Source: Rutidosis leptorrhynchoides (lineage: Eukaryota > Streptophyta > Magnoliopsida > Asterales > Asteraceae). From it: a stretch of DNA of 64,000 bases. Numbering within the stretch: position 1 is the first letter of the stretch; each line of letters opens with the position of its first letter. A program made the position numbers and the translations under genes. Shown piece after piece: positions 1-11,364 of this stretch. The DNA is taken from assembly GCF_046630445.1 (NCBI RefSeq), contig NC_092341.1:130650001-130714000 (forward strand). Reading direction: 5' to 3'. The notes beneath the pieces were generated by a model. It worked only from the letters and a program-made list of their open reading frames with translations. It searched no databases and was not told the DNA's origin.

Positions 1-1086
1 ATCAGGCCATATTTCTCGGTTAGTCATCAAACAAAGTAGCTTATCTTGTTTACCACAAAAGAACAAGTGATTGTTATCGATGTATCGATCAAAAATCAAC
101 CTAATAACCTTTAACTAGTAAGGGTAAGCAGGGTTCGTTCCACGGGAAGTGATGGTTAAAAGAAAGCAATTTTCAGGATTTGGTTGTTTGTTTAACTAAA
201 AGATTAACTAATTCAAAATGAAATTTAAATAATTTAAAGCTAAGAGCACAACAAAAGATTAAAGTGTAAACAATGAGATTAAAAGCCTTTATTCCTTCAC
301 AATCCCAATCTAGGATGCATTCATTCAAACAAATCTTATGTTTACTAAGTATTGATTAAATCTCATAGACAAGACTTCTTAAGTCTACTAATTCTAAGTA
401 TCTTGAGATTGAATTATGTAACCTATACACTCTGTATTTATCCTTAATCTAATTAACACTAAGTTGGATCAAGAACACAATGTTATATCACTATAACTCA
501 AATTGCAATAATCAAAATCATAAAACTTGCACTAATCAATACTCAATTGGTTCATAAACATCACAATCCAAAAGACTTAAGTTTCATAATATTATAAACC
601 ACATAAAACTTGAATGAAAAATACATGCATTCATTATTCATGGAAGAAATAAAGTAAGGAGACTAGCCACTCATGTTGGTGATGTTTAACATGATGATCT
701 TGTGATGAATATTGAAGAGCACACCTTTGATCTTGACTTGAATCCTTGAAAGAATGATGAAATTTGATGTTAGGGTTGAGTTTTGGGTGCTAAAACTGAG
801 TAGAAAATCAATAAAATTCGTGGGTTTAGGGTCCCCTATTTATAGTTATTAGTAAACTTGCTCCTTAAGTAAAAAAACCCTAAAATTCATAATCAGGAGA
901 CTAACCAAAAATGGACGCGGAGTAAAATTTTGCTACAATTTCATCGATTTTCGCACCTTTTTGCACATACCACTTCCAATTGCTGAAATGCACGAAAACT
1001 CTTGAAAGTACCTCATTTTCACCATCAAATTAATGTAAACCTCATCAAAAGAACACAAATTTGAGCATGAATTATTGACGAGATCA
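1..1086 (-). repeat. Athila-like LTR, minus strand, left end outside the window
   Basis: Read on the minus strand, the LTR begins TGATCTCGTC at 1086, directly after a purine-rich AAGTGTGAGAGATT tract (1087-1100). This matches the LTR/PPT junctions of the Athila elements further right, where TTGAGGACAAGC and AAGTGTGGGGATATT precede TGATA. Near its far end it carries TTCCCGTGGAACGAACC (about 133-149), a diverged copy of the CCTGTGGAACGAACC block found in the other Athila LTRs. A TATA box lies at 837-844. The U5 end is not in the window. It is probably the 3' LTR of a minus-strand element or a solo LTR. The family call rests on shared short motifs only. Confidence 0.6.
837..844 (-). promoter_or_regulatory. 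LTR TATA box
   Basis: TATAAATA followed by GGGGAC on the minus strand. It is centrally placed in the LTR, with a C/A/T-rich leader (AACATCAAATTTCATC...) downstream, as expected of a Pol II LTR promoter. Confidence 0.55.
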
Positions 1087-1436
1087 AATCTCTCACACTT
1101 ATCTTTGTTTGTCCTCAAACAAATCTTCAACTCAACAATCTCTTCAAAAAAAAGTAGAGCTTGATCATGACAAAAGAACCATGGTATACATTGCATACTA
1201 CTCTCTAGTTGTTATAGTAGAAGCATTACCGTTAATATTATCTTCGTTGTAAAGGTGGGTGTACCAGGATACCTGAAGGTATCCCTTTGGTTCTCTATGT
1301 GTTTTAGGATGGTGACACACTTCTCATGCCCCAACGACTAATCTGGTGACTCTAGAGCTGAGTGGACACTTGAAGGAGGGTCGTGGAATTTATGTCCCAC
1401 GTGACTTATAATGAGATAAATGGTTCTTGGCTTGGG
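1087..1436 (-). other. Non-coding 3' internal remnant of the Athila-like element
   Basis: Starts with the polypurine-tract-like stretch next to the LTR and continues with GAGGACAAACAAAG, the counterpart of the conserved pre-PPT sequence of elements B, C and D. No supported ORF. It runs into an unrelated gypsy fragment at about 1437; the exact junction is uncertain. Confidence 0.4.
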
Positions 1437-2458
1437 CTCTGATGATACGCATAATGATCCGTGTCAAAAAGACATTTTTGACAACATTCCGTCTGGAGCA
1501 TAATTGGTATCAATAGTCCAGGACAAAATACCTTCTCCCGGCCCCACTTAAGCAAGCTGACCAAAAGATTATCCACGTGCACATCCGGGAAGCAATATCC
1601 CGGATAAAAGCTGGCCGTGACGTCACATAAGCTCATCCTACTCGGACAAGTGTGCAGGCCACATGCACCACTTACCCGAGAACAAAACACCGAGAGGTTA
1701 TGAACCATATTTCCACAATCAGGGCCTACTTAGCCAAATACACCGATCAACCGACAATCTTTACAAGATCGTTACGAATAGAAATACGAACCGGTCGCAA
1801 TCTTACCCGACCAAGAGAATACCGAGAAGAAACACTTGAAATAAACATCAGGTAAAGTCCTTTTGCCTAAACAAGAGCAAGACGTTCACCCGTCACAATA
1901 TAGATAGATCCACCACACCTTCTCAAAATAACCGTAGCATTCCAGGGTAAACGTCTAGTCCCAGAACAAACACTTGGTCCCAGAACAAGCATACAGTCCC
2001 AGAACAAGTACATGATCCCGGAACAAACACTCAAATGGGCTGTACACACGTCAGCCCACAAAATTGGTGAAGTTTGTTATAACCATTAAAGAGACATGTG
2101 CCACGTCATCATTCCCACATAACACATACAAATACACACAAAAGATCATTTATAACACAACACTGGATGCATTAATGTTACTCTACTCAAATCTCCTACT
2201 GTAACATTCTCCAGCTAAATATACAACTCCGATTGAGATTCCGGTCAATATCGGAGTTAACTCTTGTTCTAAAATATTAATTTACTTGATCCGAATCGAG
2301 TAAGGTAAATCCCATCGTTTGTTTTATGCCCTTGAAATCTAGATTTCAAATCGGGGCTTGCATAGTTATTGGAGATAAAACATTCGATTCATCCTTTTTT
2401 ACAAATCAAGCACTGAAATCTAAATTTACTTCATAAATTACAATTTACGTTTGATCAA
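1437..2458 (+). repeat. Probable 5' LTR and leader of the Tat-type fragment
   Basis: GC-richer than its surroundings. It contains four short tandem units built on GTCCCAGAACAA or GATCCCGGAACAA between about 1957 and 2032 (spaced about 24 bp), and CCCGG-containing motifs near 1540-1600. The gag ATG follows at 2459. Neither an LTR end nor a primer-binding site could be recognised with confidence, so LTR and leader are not separated. Confidence 0.4.
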
Positions 2459-4200
2459 ATGGTGCCACCTAAAGGTCCGAACAATCCTATAAAACCAGGC
2501 AGCGAAACGGCAAGCAAGAAGAGAACGTCTGATGTCATTCCACCCACCTTGAACAAAGAAAATTCACCAACGGTGGAACCACCCTAACCCCAGAAGTAAT
2601 CGATTTCTCACATTCACTCTGGTGAAATCTCAGATGATGAAATGAACGTTTCTGGCGGTGATGAAGGTGAACGGGAGAAATCCCCAACTGGTGGCAGAAG
2701 ATTGAACCTCAGCATATCTGGTCCCAAAACCGGTGGTTCAAGAGGAATTGGATCATCCTATGATGACACTGAGATGATCACCAAGATGATCTCAACTAAC
2801 GTTGAAAAGCAAGTAATCAAGAAGTTGAAGGCCATGTTGGGCGACACTCCCAACTTGGCAGGCAGACAACAGTTGCAGAGCTCCGACATCCTGAAGGTTA
2901 GCTCTCTGCCGAACATCGGTACAGGAGGTGACGGTGTTGCAAAGCTGCAGCCAATGCATGGCTCACCGAACTCCTTGTGTAGGCTGCTCCACCAGCATAC
3001 AAACATTCTCTGTCGCAACCCGCCATTCAAGGCACTGAACTTGAGAACATGTTCGCTCTAATTACCGGCAACAATGCAAAACGACCGATAAAAATGTCAG
3101 CCATCAGCCAAAAGCTTTGTGAACGAATTGCTGGTTGCATTCTCCCCGACAACATCAATATACCGGTTACTTTGGGCGTATATAGAGGCACAACTGACCC
3201 GGATGATTTCCTGCAAATTTTTGAGGGTGCCATGAAGACCCAACATTGGAGTGATGAGGTGGCATGCCATCTTTTTTCGACTGTCCTACAGTCTTCTGCA
3301 AGAGAATGGTTCACCAAATTTCCACCTAACGGCATCACATGCTTCGCACACCTGCAGGAGAAGTTTCTCATGCAATATCAGAAGCTCCGACGGCATACGC
3401 TCACACACATGTACGCTCACGAAATACTAATGTACCAGGGCAAAAAAATCAAAAACTTCATAACCGGATACATGCTGGAATGTCAGAAAATCCCAAGCTT
3501 TCTGGAAATACAGCATATTTCAGGGTTCATAACATGCGTGGACAAAGAAGAACACTCGTCATTCGTCGCTGAACTCCGTTGGAACATCCTGAATACTTTT
3601 GCTGACACCGTGACGGTAGCAAGACAATACCATCATTCTGGACGAGTGAGGCAAGCCGGATATCACCGGGACGAGAAGAAACGAGATGATGACGGGTGAA
3701 GTGAAAGCCGGCACCATCATGACTTTGACCGATGAAGTGACAGCCATCACAAAAGCCATAACAGCCACGACAAAAGCCATGACAGTTACAAGCATGACAA
3801 AAGCAGCCGGAGGCCATATGATAAGGGATCTTTAATAGATAACCTGACCAAAACTCCAAGGGAGATACTACAGACGGAGCCAGTAAAAGCAAAGTTCACC
3901 CCGCCAGCACCAATGGAAAAAAGAGATGGTCAAAAGTCAGACAAGTATTGTGAGTTCCACGAAGACAATGGCCACAACACTAATGAATGCAAGGCGTTGA
4001 TGCGTGAAATTATTGCAAAAATTAAAGCTGGTGAACTCAACCATTTGCTGCAAGGTCAAAAATTCAAAAAAGTTGATCCAAATAAAACATTCAACTGGCA
4101 GAAAGAAGAAGACGGGAAGAAACGTGAAAAGGTAAAGGACAAGGTGGTAATCAACATGATCAGCGTGGAAGAAAACGAGCACTTCACACGTAGTTCCTAG
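2459..4200 (+). pseudogene. Tat-type gag polyprotein, broken
   Basis: The capsid and nucleocapsid precursor of a Tat-lineage gypsy element. The likely start is ATG 2459; an early in-frame stop lies near 2585, the same frame resumes at 2642, and a frameshift lies in 3049-3061. The capsid-like region (translated 3049-3699) contains VYRGTTDPDDFL, W-S-x4-CHLF and AREWF-x5-PNGI-x3-F, matching the retrotransposon gag fold. The C-terminal part (3913-4200) has KYCEFHEDNGHNTNECKAL, a CxxH-x5-H-x4-C-like motif characteristic of this lineage. The stretch 3700-3912 joins the two halves but contains stops. No functional product is expected. Confidence 0.7.
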
Positions 4201-4257
4201 AAAGATTTTGCGATTACTTTTCCAAAGCTACCGGGACGAGACTCCCGGGAAGAACCG

Positions 4258-4557
4258 GTGGTGATAAACGGACTAATAGATGGTTTTCGCGTTAAAGAGA
4301 TGTACACTGACACAAGAAGTGAATTTGATATTCTGTATGCCCATTGCCTTTCCCAGCTCCCAAAATGCGTTGGAAGAAAAATGAGGCAATCCAACGCAAT
4401 CATCTCCGGGTTCACGGGATCTACTAAGCAACCCGTCAGCAAACTCAAGGCAACAGTCATAGTAGGCACTCAGCCTTACCTCCGCATTGAGGTCATCGAC
4501 TTTTACGTTATTAGATCTGTGACCGCCACGAACGTGATTTCAAGCAAGATATTCTAA
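4258..4557 (+). pseudogene. Tat-type aspartic protease fragment
   Basis: In the right order after gag. The fragment begins EEPVVINGLIDGFRVKEMYTD and continues with SEFDILYAHCL and FTGSTKQPVSKLKATVIVG, the arrangement of retropepsin-like domains in Tat polyproteins. The catalytic DTGS/DGGS position reads DTRS, so the active site looks lost. The frame ends at 4557 before the rest of the protease and all of pol. Confidence 0.6.
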
Positions 4558-5150
4558 AATCTCATAGATTGTAGAATTAATGTAAACTTACTTTCAAATT
4601 ACTATCTTTGTGAGTTTACTTAGTGTGATATTATCCTTTAAATTATCTTAGGAATATCATTACTAAAAGGGTGAATCTTCTACATAGTAATAGAAGCAAA
4701 AGCTAGCTTAGGGATCATGTTCCTTAAAGGGAACTATGAGGTTGATTAATTCCATTGGGTATTAATACTTGTCCAAGGTGAAAACAAGTTGATCTAAGTT
4801 GGAAGTAATCTTTCGAAGGGATAGAAAGATTAGATGTGTTATCTACAATAAGTACGAGATTTGTAAATCGAATCTCCACCGGGTTAGGAGAAAAGGCTTA
4901 GTGAAGCAAACTCCCGATTAGTAATCGGGGAGTGGATTAAGGTGGATTAGTTAACATCCACCTGAACCACTATAAATCCGTGTGTTTATGTCTTTACTTT
5001 ACTTTCCGCATTACTTAAAACATAAACACTACACACATTGAGTTTGAGCTGATTAAGTTGATCAAGGTTGATTAAATCTTGATAATCATAGAAAAAGTTT
5101 TAAAAACGTATTAAGTAACTATTCACCCCCCTCTCTAGTTACTTACAGAA
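4558..5150 (+). repeat. Copia-type LTR remnant
   Basis: A TATA box (TATAAATCC, 4971-4979) is followed about 140 bp later by ATTCACCCCCCTCTCTAG, the C-rich motif commonly found at the 3' end of large copia (Sirevirus/Maximus-type) LTRs. That C-rich stretch is flanked by 10-bp inverted arms TAAGTAACTA (5112-5121) and TAGTTACTTA (5136-5145). The 5' LTR end was not found. The sequence after 5150 does not show the usual TGGTATCAGAGC primer site, so this is a truncated or solo LTR. Confidence 0.5.
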
Positions 5151-6109
5151 ATCTTAAATCAGAATATTAAAATTTTAATGAATTGAGATGTTAAATCGAT
5201 TGAACAATCCTCCTATAGCAGCGATTAGGATGTCTAGATATGAAATTAAGGCCATTACAGACTCAAACTATAGAGTCTTCATCGAACATTGGAAGCATCT
5301 TCATACAAACATAAATTGGATTTTTCGAATTAAGACACTTTTGGGCCATGAATCCTTCATGAAATATGTTCCATATCAAACACTCAATACTCTTTGATCA
5401 GCACCTCAACTTAAAACATCAAATACCATGGTTCCTAACAACAATAAAATTCTAGAAATTTGCAGATAGTTTCACGCAATAGTTCCTAACAACACTAAAA
5501 ATCTACTTTGCTCGTTTTTTTACCCGATCGATCTGACGACCAAAACACCATGACTTTTCGGTTAAGTGATGAACACGAGTCAAATCTCCATGAATTTGTT
5601 GTTGTTAATGCAATCTGATTGATCACGCAGCTTCAGTGAGATGTAAGGATCAAAAATATATGCTCAGATTTTTGTTTGAACCATCGATTGAAAATATGGA
5701 ATTTTTGAAGTTCATGATGAATGCTGAATACTAGAACTGTAGCAATCGAATGTAACATGAATTTGTGATGTGTTTTGTGACTTTTGAATCTAAATATGTA
5801 TGTGAAATCAGGAGGAAAAGATTCGGAAATGATTTAGTGTTGTGATTAGAAGATTAAGAATTTTTGATAAAATTCGGTAAGATTGTTAGATTTGTGTTTG
5901 TGTTTTGATTCAGTGTTAATGAATAAATGATTTGACGATTTGAATATCTCGGAAATTTTGGATGAAGATATGAATTTTCGGATGATGATACGAAGAATTG
6001 GTTTGAAGGTTTGAAGATAGGTTTAAGGTGAAATGAATATTCAAGTGACGTCCATCGAGATTAATTGAATCTCCTTAGGTTTCGTTCTAGGTCCCGTTCC
6101 GATATCATT
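5151..6109 (-). mobile_element. Leader/internal remnant of a minus-strand copia element
   Basis: Next to the LTR at 6110-6358, the minus strand reads TGATATCGGAAC (about 6094-6105), a degenerate match to the initiator-Met primer site TGGTATCAGAGC. Beyond it is an AT-rich leader without a supported ORF. The left limit is arbitrary: copia LTR sequence of the neighbouring remnant ends near 5150. A 69-codon ORF at 5188-5397 (+) shows no recognisable domain. Confidence 0.4.
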
Positions 6110-6358
6110 TGATAGGACCCTAGATGCATGAATACGATGAATATCACATGAATATGGATTGATAAGCCATATAACAAGAAAGCATAAGACAACTAGTCAA
6201 ACGTTCATTTCATGTGTCTCTTGTACTCTTTACATAACAGTTGCTAGCATCTTGGCTTTCGCGCCTAACTAGGAAACATTAGGGTTCTATATATAGTCCT
6301 CCTCTATAAAACTCTTCAAGGCTTGGAACACAATCATCTCATATCTAGGGTTCCAACA
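6110..6358 (-). repeat. Copia-type LTR, minus strand, about 249 bp
   Basis: On the minus strand the LTR runs TGTTGGAACCC (6358) to GGTCCTATCA (6110), with TG/CA termini. A TATATATAG promoter motif lies at about 6284-6292 and a primer-site-like sequence directly follows the end. Length is typical of small copia LTRs. No second LTR was found. Confidence 0.55.
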
Positions 6359-6539
6359 TATATTATTCTTTTGTGTATTTAAAAAAATATGGTGTTACAA
6401 TGAACATTGATTGTTCATGGCTAGTCAACTTACCAATCACTTTAAGTAAACGGTTTGCCAACAACTTTCCATTACTTTACATACAACACAAATTAGCAAT
6501 CGTTATTTAAAAACTAATATCTAATTTGATACCTTGGGA

Positions 6540-7560
6540 ATCGGAGTGATGAATGTCAATGATGAGTCATTTGGAAGCTCTCTAATTCTGAACGCTTTAA
6601 TAACAGTTCTCACGATATTGCCTTTAAGAACATTTCAATAAGTCTTCATAAAAAATATTTGTGAAACAATCCGGTTCAGATGCTTTGAAACTACCACAAG
6701 AGCAAACCGCTTCCTTAATTTTGTTTTCATTAATAGGATGTTCAATTCAAGATCTGTGTTTGGTGTTAAGTATTAACCGGACAAAAAACTGAAACACATG
6801 TGGTGAGTTATTAAATTTTCGCTTATTAAAATTGAGGAACTCATCTTTTCAGTTAGGTAACTCATTCTTGTTAAATTTTCGCTTATTAAATTTTCGCTTA
6901 ATATATTTCATTCTTGTTTTTTGCCAAAAAAAAAAAAAAAAAAAAAAAAAGTTAGGTAACTCATTCTCCATTGAACATGACACCTTTAACAACTTGTTTA
7001 GTACGCCCTTGATTAGTTAAACAATGGATACACTTCAAATTTCATCACGGTCTATATCCCATTTGACCCTCACGTTTGAATCTAATCTGTATTCTAGCTT
7101 TTAAAGACCATCAAGCTCTTGTAACAAGTTTAACTGATCCAACTCTAAAGCACTCCTTTTGTGCACTATCTGATCCAACTCAATCAAATGAGAAACAATC
7201 ACTTATTTTCTTGTAAAGTCAGTTTTCTTGGTCTTTATCCATTCTTGATTTAGACACCTTTAATTAATCTTGAAAAACGAAAGATCAGCAACATCTTCCA
7301 AAGACATTGTGAACACAAATTTAGTAATGTTCTTCAATTCGCAAAAATGTAACCACGAATGGTAGTAATATTTTAAAGGAATAGAGTTAAAGTGCAATTC
7401 AAAAACATGTAGGAGAAATGGAGTATGATATTATCAACCCCAATTCACAGTCATAAGTTTCGAATTTGGAATAGGTCGCACCACATTTTGAGAAACAAGA
7501 AAACGATTACTCATTTTAATAACCTCCTTGTTCATCCAAGTAAACTTTGAGCACTCAAAG
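6540..7560 (-). pseudogene. Degenerate L1-type LINE ORF2 fragment
   Basis: The minus-strand translation (with frameshifts and stops) shows three L1 signatures in the right order. These are a YHSWLHFCEL-like segment from the endonuclease/RT linker (about 7340), RVKWDIDRDE (near 7041-7080, cf. RVKW-x3-GDENS), and IKEAVCSCGSFKASEPD (6665-6718, cf. the RT motif KAPGPDGF). SLTFITPIPK follows near 6540. The key PGPDG core is mutated to SEPDC. A 25-bp A-run interrupts the region at 6926-6950. It is a heavily decayed relic without reverse transcriptase activity. Confidence 0.65.
6926..6950. repeat. Poly-A/T run
   Basis: 25 consecutive A on the plus strand inside the L1 relic, flanked by short duplicated pieces (AAATTTTCGCTTA repeated nearby; GTTAGGTAACTCATTC at 6851-6866 and again after the run). 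This suggests a small insertion with local duplication. Confidence 0.7.
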
Positions 7561-8198
7561 AAAAATCTAGTAATCCATTATTTTCAATAAAAGGTATTAA
7601 AGACACTCATTATGTGTGTAGAAAAGAAAAATATGTGTAGGTATTAACCGTTGAAGAGCCGTTGAAATTTAATTTATTTTCACATTTTTATCATTTATAT
7701 AGTCTTTTATAGTTTTATAACCACATGAAACATTAAACAAGACATATAGCGACGAAATGTTTACGATCTCTATTTCACAAGTAAAGATTAAATAAGTGAA
7801 AGAGGTGTCACGTGACGTAATCACGTGATGATTGAAAGTAGTTGACGTGTTTTTCGTATTGGGTCCCACATGGACAAAAAAAAAAAAAGAAGCAGGATTT
7901 CACATGGGTTTAATAATTGCGGCCAAGAAACCAACGTCGTGTTAAGTCGCCGTTAAAACAAGCCGGAAACCGTTATCCTCGTTCAATATTCATTGGTCGA
8001 ATATGCTTGATAACGTTAGTGTTGTCGGTGACATGTGGTCAAAAGCATTTATTTATACCGACACCAAACATTTGTTATTTAACGGCACAAATATTCGTTA
8101 CGAGGTATGATTAAGTTGCGTGATTTACTGATTTCCGTACTCTCTCCCAATCACAGAATCAGACTCCTAATTAACGGGATGTAAAATAGAAGGGAAGT
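7561..8198. other. Intergenic stretch without recognised features
   Basis: No supported ORF or repeat. A poly-A run lies at about 7877-7889. The GC content rises between about 7915 and 8110, where a 65-codon frame has no recognised domain. It could be residual low-copy DNA. Confidence 0.4.
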
Positions 8199-8317
8199 TA
8201 TATCTACACAATTACTTTTTATACATACACAACCAAACATGCTTTACAGTGTTATACTGTACAACACTGTAATACATATTTGATTATGTATGTGTAAAAA
8301 ATAGTTGTGTACATATC
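8199..8317. mobile_element. Foldback MITE, about 119 bp
   Basis: Nearly the whole segment is one inverted repeat. The left arm starts TATATCTACACAATTA and the right arm, reverse-complemented, starts GATATGTACACAACTA. Both arms stay complementary through CATACACAACCAAACATG / CATACATAATCAAATATG down to a centre CAGTGTT-ATACTGTA-CAACACTG at about 8248-8269. There is no coding capacity. Superfamily is undetermined; the target duplication is unclear. Confidence 0.65.
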
Positions 8318-8431
8318 ATCACCCAAAATAGGAACCAAAATGTATTCATATATTTTTTAAAAAGACAACTTAATAAACTTAGTTCTAAAGCAATTATATG
8401 ACTACATATATATACAATTATACAATATATA

Positions 8432-8660
8432 CTGCTCTCTTCTTTACATAAGTGTTAACATTTGACTTTTTAATTTTTTTTTTTCAACTTTAACCATACA
8501 TATCTTTATTTACGTTACATAATATTTGATAAAATTTATATGAATGGATTGACTTTTAAACACAATTTCATTAATATTATTTTCATCAACTAGTCAAAGT
8601 TGACACAAAAAAAAAAAAATTGAAAGTCAAATATAGACACTTATAGTGAAACGGAGGGAG
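8432..8660. mobile_element. Stowaway-type (Tc1/mariner) MITE
   Basis: The right terminus, reverse-complemented, is CTCCCTCCGTTTCACTATAA, the classic Stowaway end. The left terminus, CTGCTCTCTTCTTTACATAA, is a degenerate partner, and both continue into (A/C)ATTTGACTTT and a T-run. TA dinucleotides flank both ends (8430-8431 and 8661-8662), matching the TA target preference. 229 bp, non-coding. Confidence 0.8.
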
Positions 8661-8703
8661 TAATACATTAATTCTTAATTAAGCAATCACCTTTCTCATA
8701 TAT

Positions 8704-9035
8704 AAGGTATGTTTGGTGGAGGAGTGGATTTGAGGACGTGCCTTGTTTGACGTGGAGCTTTTATGAGATTTAACTTTTAGCTTCTATAAAAAAGCTTTTA
8801 TATATTTAATAACAAGTTATGTTTGGTTAAATGAGTTTAAAATAGCGTTTATCATTTAGCTTCTAGTTTTTTGTCATTTTACTTTTTATTTAACTGATTC
8901 AGTTATTATACCAAACACCAAAATTTATCTAAAAAACTAACACCTACCAGCTATCACCTAAAAGCAACCGGCTAAAAGCCAAAAGTTACTAGATTCAAGC
9001 TAAAATTTACCAGGTAATTTTGCCAAACATATTCA
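8704..9035. mobile_element. MITE-like element with TATGTTTGG termini
   Basis: Inverted ends TATGTTTGG (8708-8716) and CCAAACATA (9023-9031) enclose an AT-rich non-coding segment that has an internal second copy of TTATGTTTGGTTAA (about 8817-8830) and AGCT-rich TTTAGCTTCTA repeats. Such GTTTGG/CCAAAC ends occur in hAT-type MITEs. The duplication of the target site was not resolved, so exact ends are uncertain. Confidence 0.45.
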
Positions 9036-9541
9036 ATACACCTACATTGATTGTTTTGCTCTTCACCCGTGTTCTTTATCTGGGGTTTAATGCAGGTTTG
9101 TTCTTTCTTTCTGCTTTCTTAATCCCCTGATTTGTTTATTATTATTTTTTTATTTTTATTTTTTTGTGAATATCGGGTTTATAACGATTTATATAGATTC
9201 TGAAATTGGAACCCTGATAACTAAACCTGTCACCACCGAATTATTTGAAAAGTTAGTTTCTTTCGATTGTTGTATCGATTGACTATTATGTATTCTTTAT
9301 CAACTCAACTTCGGTTATAACTTTCCGACAAGTACCTCAACATTCACTCGCTTATGTTGGTGATTTAATGTATTCACAAATATGATTTTCTTTCGATTAT
9401 TAACATGTGACAAACATATAATAATCGGTTAAGCTATAGCGGAAGCATTAAATAAACAATCACCAAAGTATGAATCTATACATATTATTATTAGTCTATA
9501 TTGTATTTATTTAGAAGATATTGTATTTATTTAGAAGATAT
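9036..9541. other. Stretch without recognised gene
   Basis: Contains T-rich sequence and a GCAG/GTTTG junction at about 9091-9100 that resembles a splice donor after a short pyrimidine-rich leader, but no coding exon could be linked to it. A 24-bp direct repeat (TATTGTATTTATTTAGAAGA twice) lies at about 9499-9542, next to the copia LTR. Confidence 0.35.
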
Positions 9542-9657
9542 TGTTATAGTTTGAATATGATTCAACTTCCATATATGTAGGAAGTGATAAGCACGATACC
9601 TTGTATATATAGGGATGTCGATTAATGAGAATGACACACATAGTTTTACCTTCTTAT
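9542..9657 (+). repeat. Short 5' LTR of copia element H
   Basis: Begins TGTTATAGTTTGAATATG and ends at the primer site. A TATATATAGGG promoter motif lies at about 9606-9615. About 116 bp, at the lower end for Ale/Retrofit-type copia LTRs, so it may be shortened. The 3' terminus (TTCTTATA) lacks a clear CA. Confidence 0.5.
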
Positions 9658-9658
9658 A

Positions 9659-9667
9659 TGGTATCAG
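9659..9667 (+). promoter_or_regulatory. Primer-binding site (initiator tRNA-Met type) of element H
   Basis: TGGTATCAG directly after the short LTR, the standard 5' part of plant copia primer sites. The continuation (CCTAAGG) diverges from the usual AGC. Confidence 0.6.
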
Positions 9668-9765
9668 CCTAAGGGCGATCCTCTTTTTTTTTTTTTCTTC
9701 CTCACAACATCTTGCAATCTTCTTAATCAGTCAACGAATTCATTCACCCCCTTCTTTTGTTCATC

Positions 9766-10952
9766 ATGTCTTCTAATCTTACAAAACTACAACATGTCAA
9801 TCATATTTTACATTCGGTTCCTATCAAATTGGAATTAAATACGAGTGAGTACAATACCTTGAGCGAATTGTTTCGAATCCACTGTAAAGCACATGATGTG
9901 CTTGATCATCTTACCTCCGACACTATTCCAGCCACCTCTTCTAAAGCACCCGAAATCACATAGGAAGTTTGGGGCTGTCATGATGCTATCATATTACAAT
10001 GGATGTACGCTACACTCTCCAAAGAACTTCTTTCTACCATCATGGAATCTAGTTTGACAGCAAAGAAAGCCTGGGATCGTATCAAAAACATGTTTCACGA
10101 CAATAAGCATACTCGTGCTTTAGCTCTTGAAAATAAATTTACCAACTGTAAGCTTGATGATTTTCCGAACGTATCAGCTTATTGTCAAGAGCTTAAATCT
10201 CTAGCAGATCAGCTTGCTGACGTTGATTCGAAAGTTGAACCTCATCGTCTTGTTCTACAATTAGTTGCTGGCTTGAACGAAAATTACAGCACCCTTGCTA
10301 CGCACATCAATCAATCTGAGAAATTACCTACCTTTTATGATGCTCGTTCCAAACTCATACTCGAGGAAACCATGAAACAACGACAAGCAGCTCTCACCAA
10401 TTCATCTGGTTCACCTGCACTCGTCGCCACTTCTGACACCAAAGAACCTCAACAACGACCCACTGGAACCGACAATAACTCTTTTCGCCACACCAATTCC
10501 AGTAATTATCGAGGTCGTGGTAGACGTAACAGTGGCAGAGGAGGACGATTTGGTGGTAGAGGACGAGGGAGGAGCAACTGGAATGGCGGTCAGTCCCAAA
10601 ATTGGAATTATCAGTACCCTAATTGGTCCAGACAGAATAATAATTGGGGTAATCCAAATCAGTCATGGGCTCATCCTACTTCGTGGCCCACGAACTATTT
10701 TAATTCACCATGGACTCAAAGCAACTCACCTTGCCCTTACCCTACCACCCCATGGATCAGGTCCAATAATCAGAACAATACCTCGGGAATTCTTGGGCCC
10801 AGACCTCAGGCTAACATGGCTGCTAATTCACCCTCGTCCTCCTATGCACCGACAGATATTGACCAAGCTATGTACACCATGTCTCTTAATCCGCCCGACG
10901 AAAATTGGTATATGGACACCAGAGTTTCTTCTCACATGACATGTTATCAAGG
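9766..10952 (+). pseudogene. Copia gag and start of protease, interrupted by element D
   Basis: ATG 9766 opens a Ty1/copia gag of the UBN2/gag-polypeptide type: QWMYATLSKELLSTIMES, AKKAWDRIKNMF, LENKFTNCKL and VSAYCQELKSLADQLADV are hallmarks of the family. One in-frame TAG (9961-9963) interrupts it. The C-terminal part is Gly/Arg-rich (RGRGRR...GGRGRGR, about 10510-10580) and Asn/Trp/Pro-rich, with no CCHC knuckle. The protease motif WYMDTRVSSHMTC follows; the catalytic DTGAS reads DTRVS. The frame is cut at 10952 by element D and resumes at 19360. Confidence 0.8.
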
Positions 10953-11364
10953 TGATGTGCGAGCGAAGGTGTACGAAATATTATTATATTTTACTACGAA
11001 ATACGACGAAATATTACACAAGTTTTATTTAATTTATTTACAAATGGGATATACCTAAACCTTGCTATAACACTATAGGCAGCGTACCTAATCGTAGAGT
11101 ATTATAGTTTTTAGTAAGTCCGGTTCGTTCCACAGGGAGACGGCTTATTTTACACTATATTTTAAACAACTATATTTGTACAAAATATATATATCACACT
11201 TATTATTATTAGAAAGGGGGGTTTTACCGTTTAATGACTGGTTTGTCGATTTTATATTTTAAGTGACACGCAAAGTAAATGACGATATTTAACTAACGAT
11301 AAAATAAATAACAATAATTAAAATAAGAATAAATAAAAGTACGAGGAAATATGAAATAAAATAT

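Larger units (their letters stand above)
1437..4557 (+). mobile_element. Tat-lineage Ty3/gypsy fragment (LTR/leader, gag, start of protease)
   Basis: A 5' non-coding part (about 1437-2458) is followed by a broken gag and a truncated protease. The lineage call rests on the gag C-terminal CEFH-x4-GH-x3-EC motif and the protease context, both typical of Tat/Ogre-type gypsy elements. RT, RNase H and integrase are absent; the element stops at about 4557 where copia-like LTR sequence begins. The 5' LTR boundaries and primer site could not be fixed. Confidence 0.65.

Noticed and set aside
7917..8114. 65-codon frame with a hydrophobic stretch as a host gene
   Set aside because: No domain, no start context or neighbouring exon; better left as unassigned.
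9050..9250. Possible 5' untranslated exon and intron of a host gene
   Set aside because: Only a weak donor-like GCAG/GTTTG and pyrimidine-rich sequence; no coding exon found before the copia LTR.
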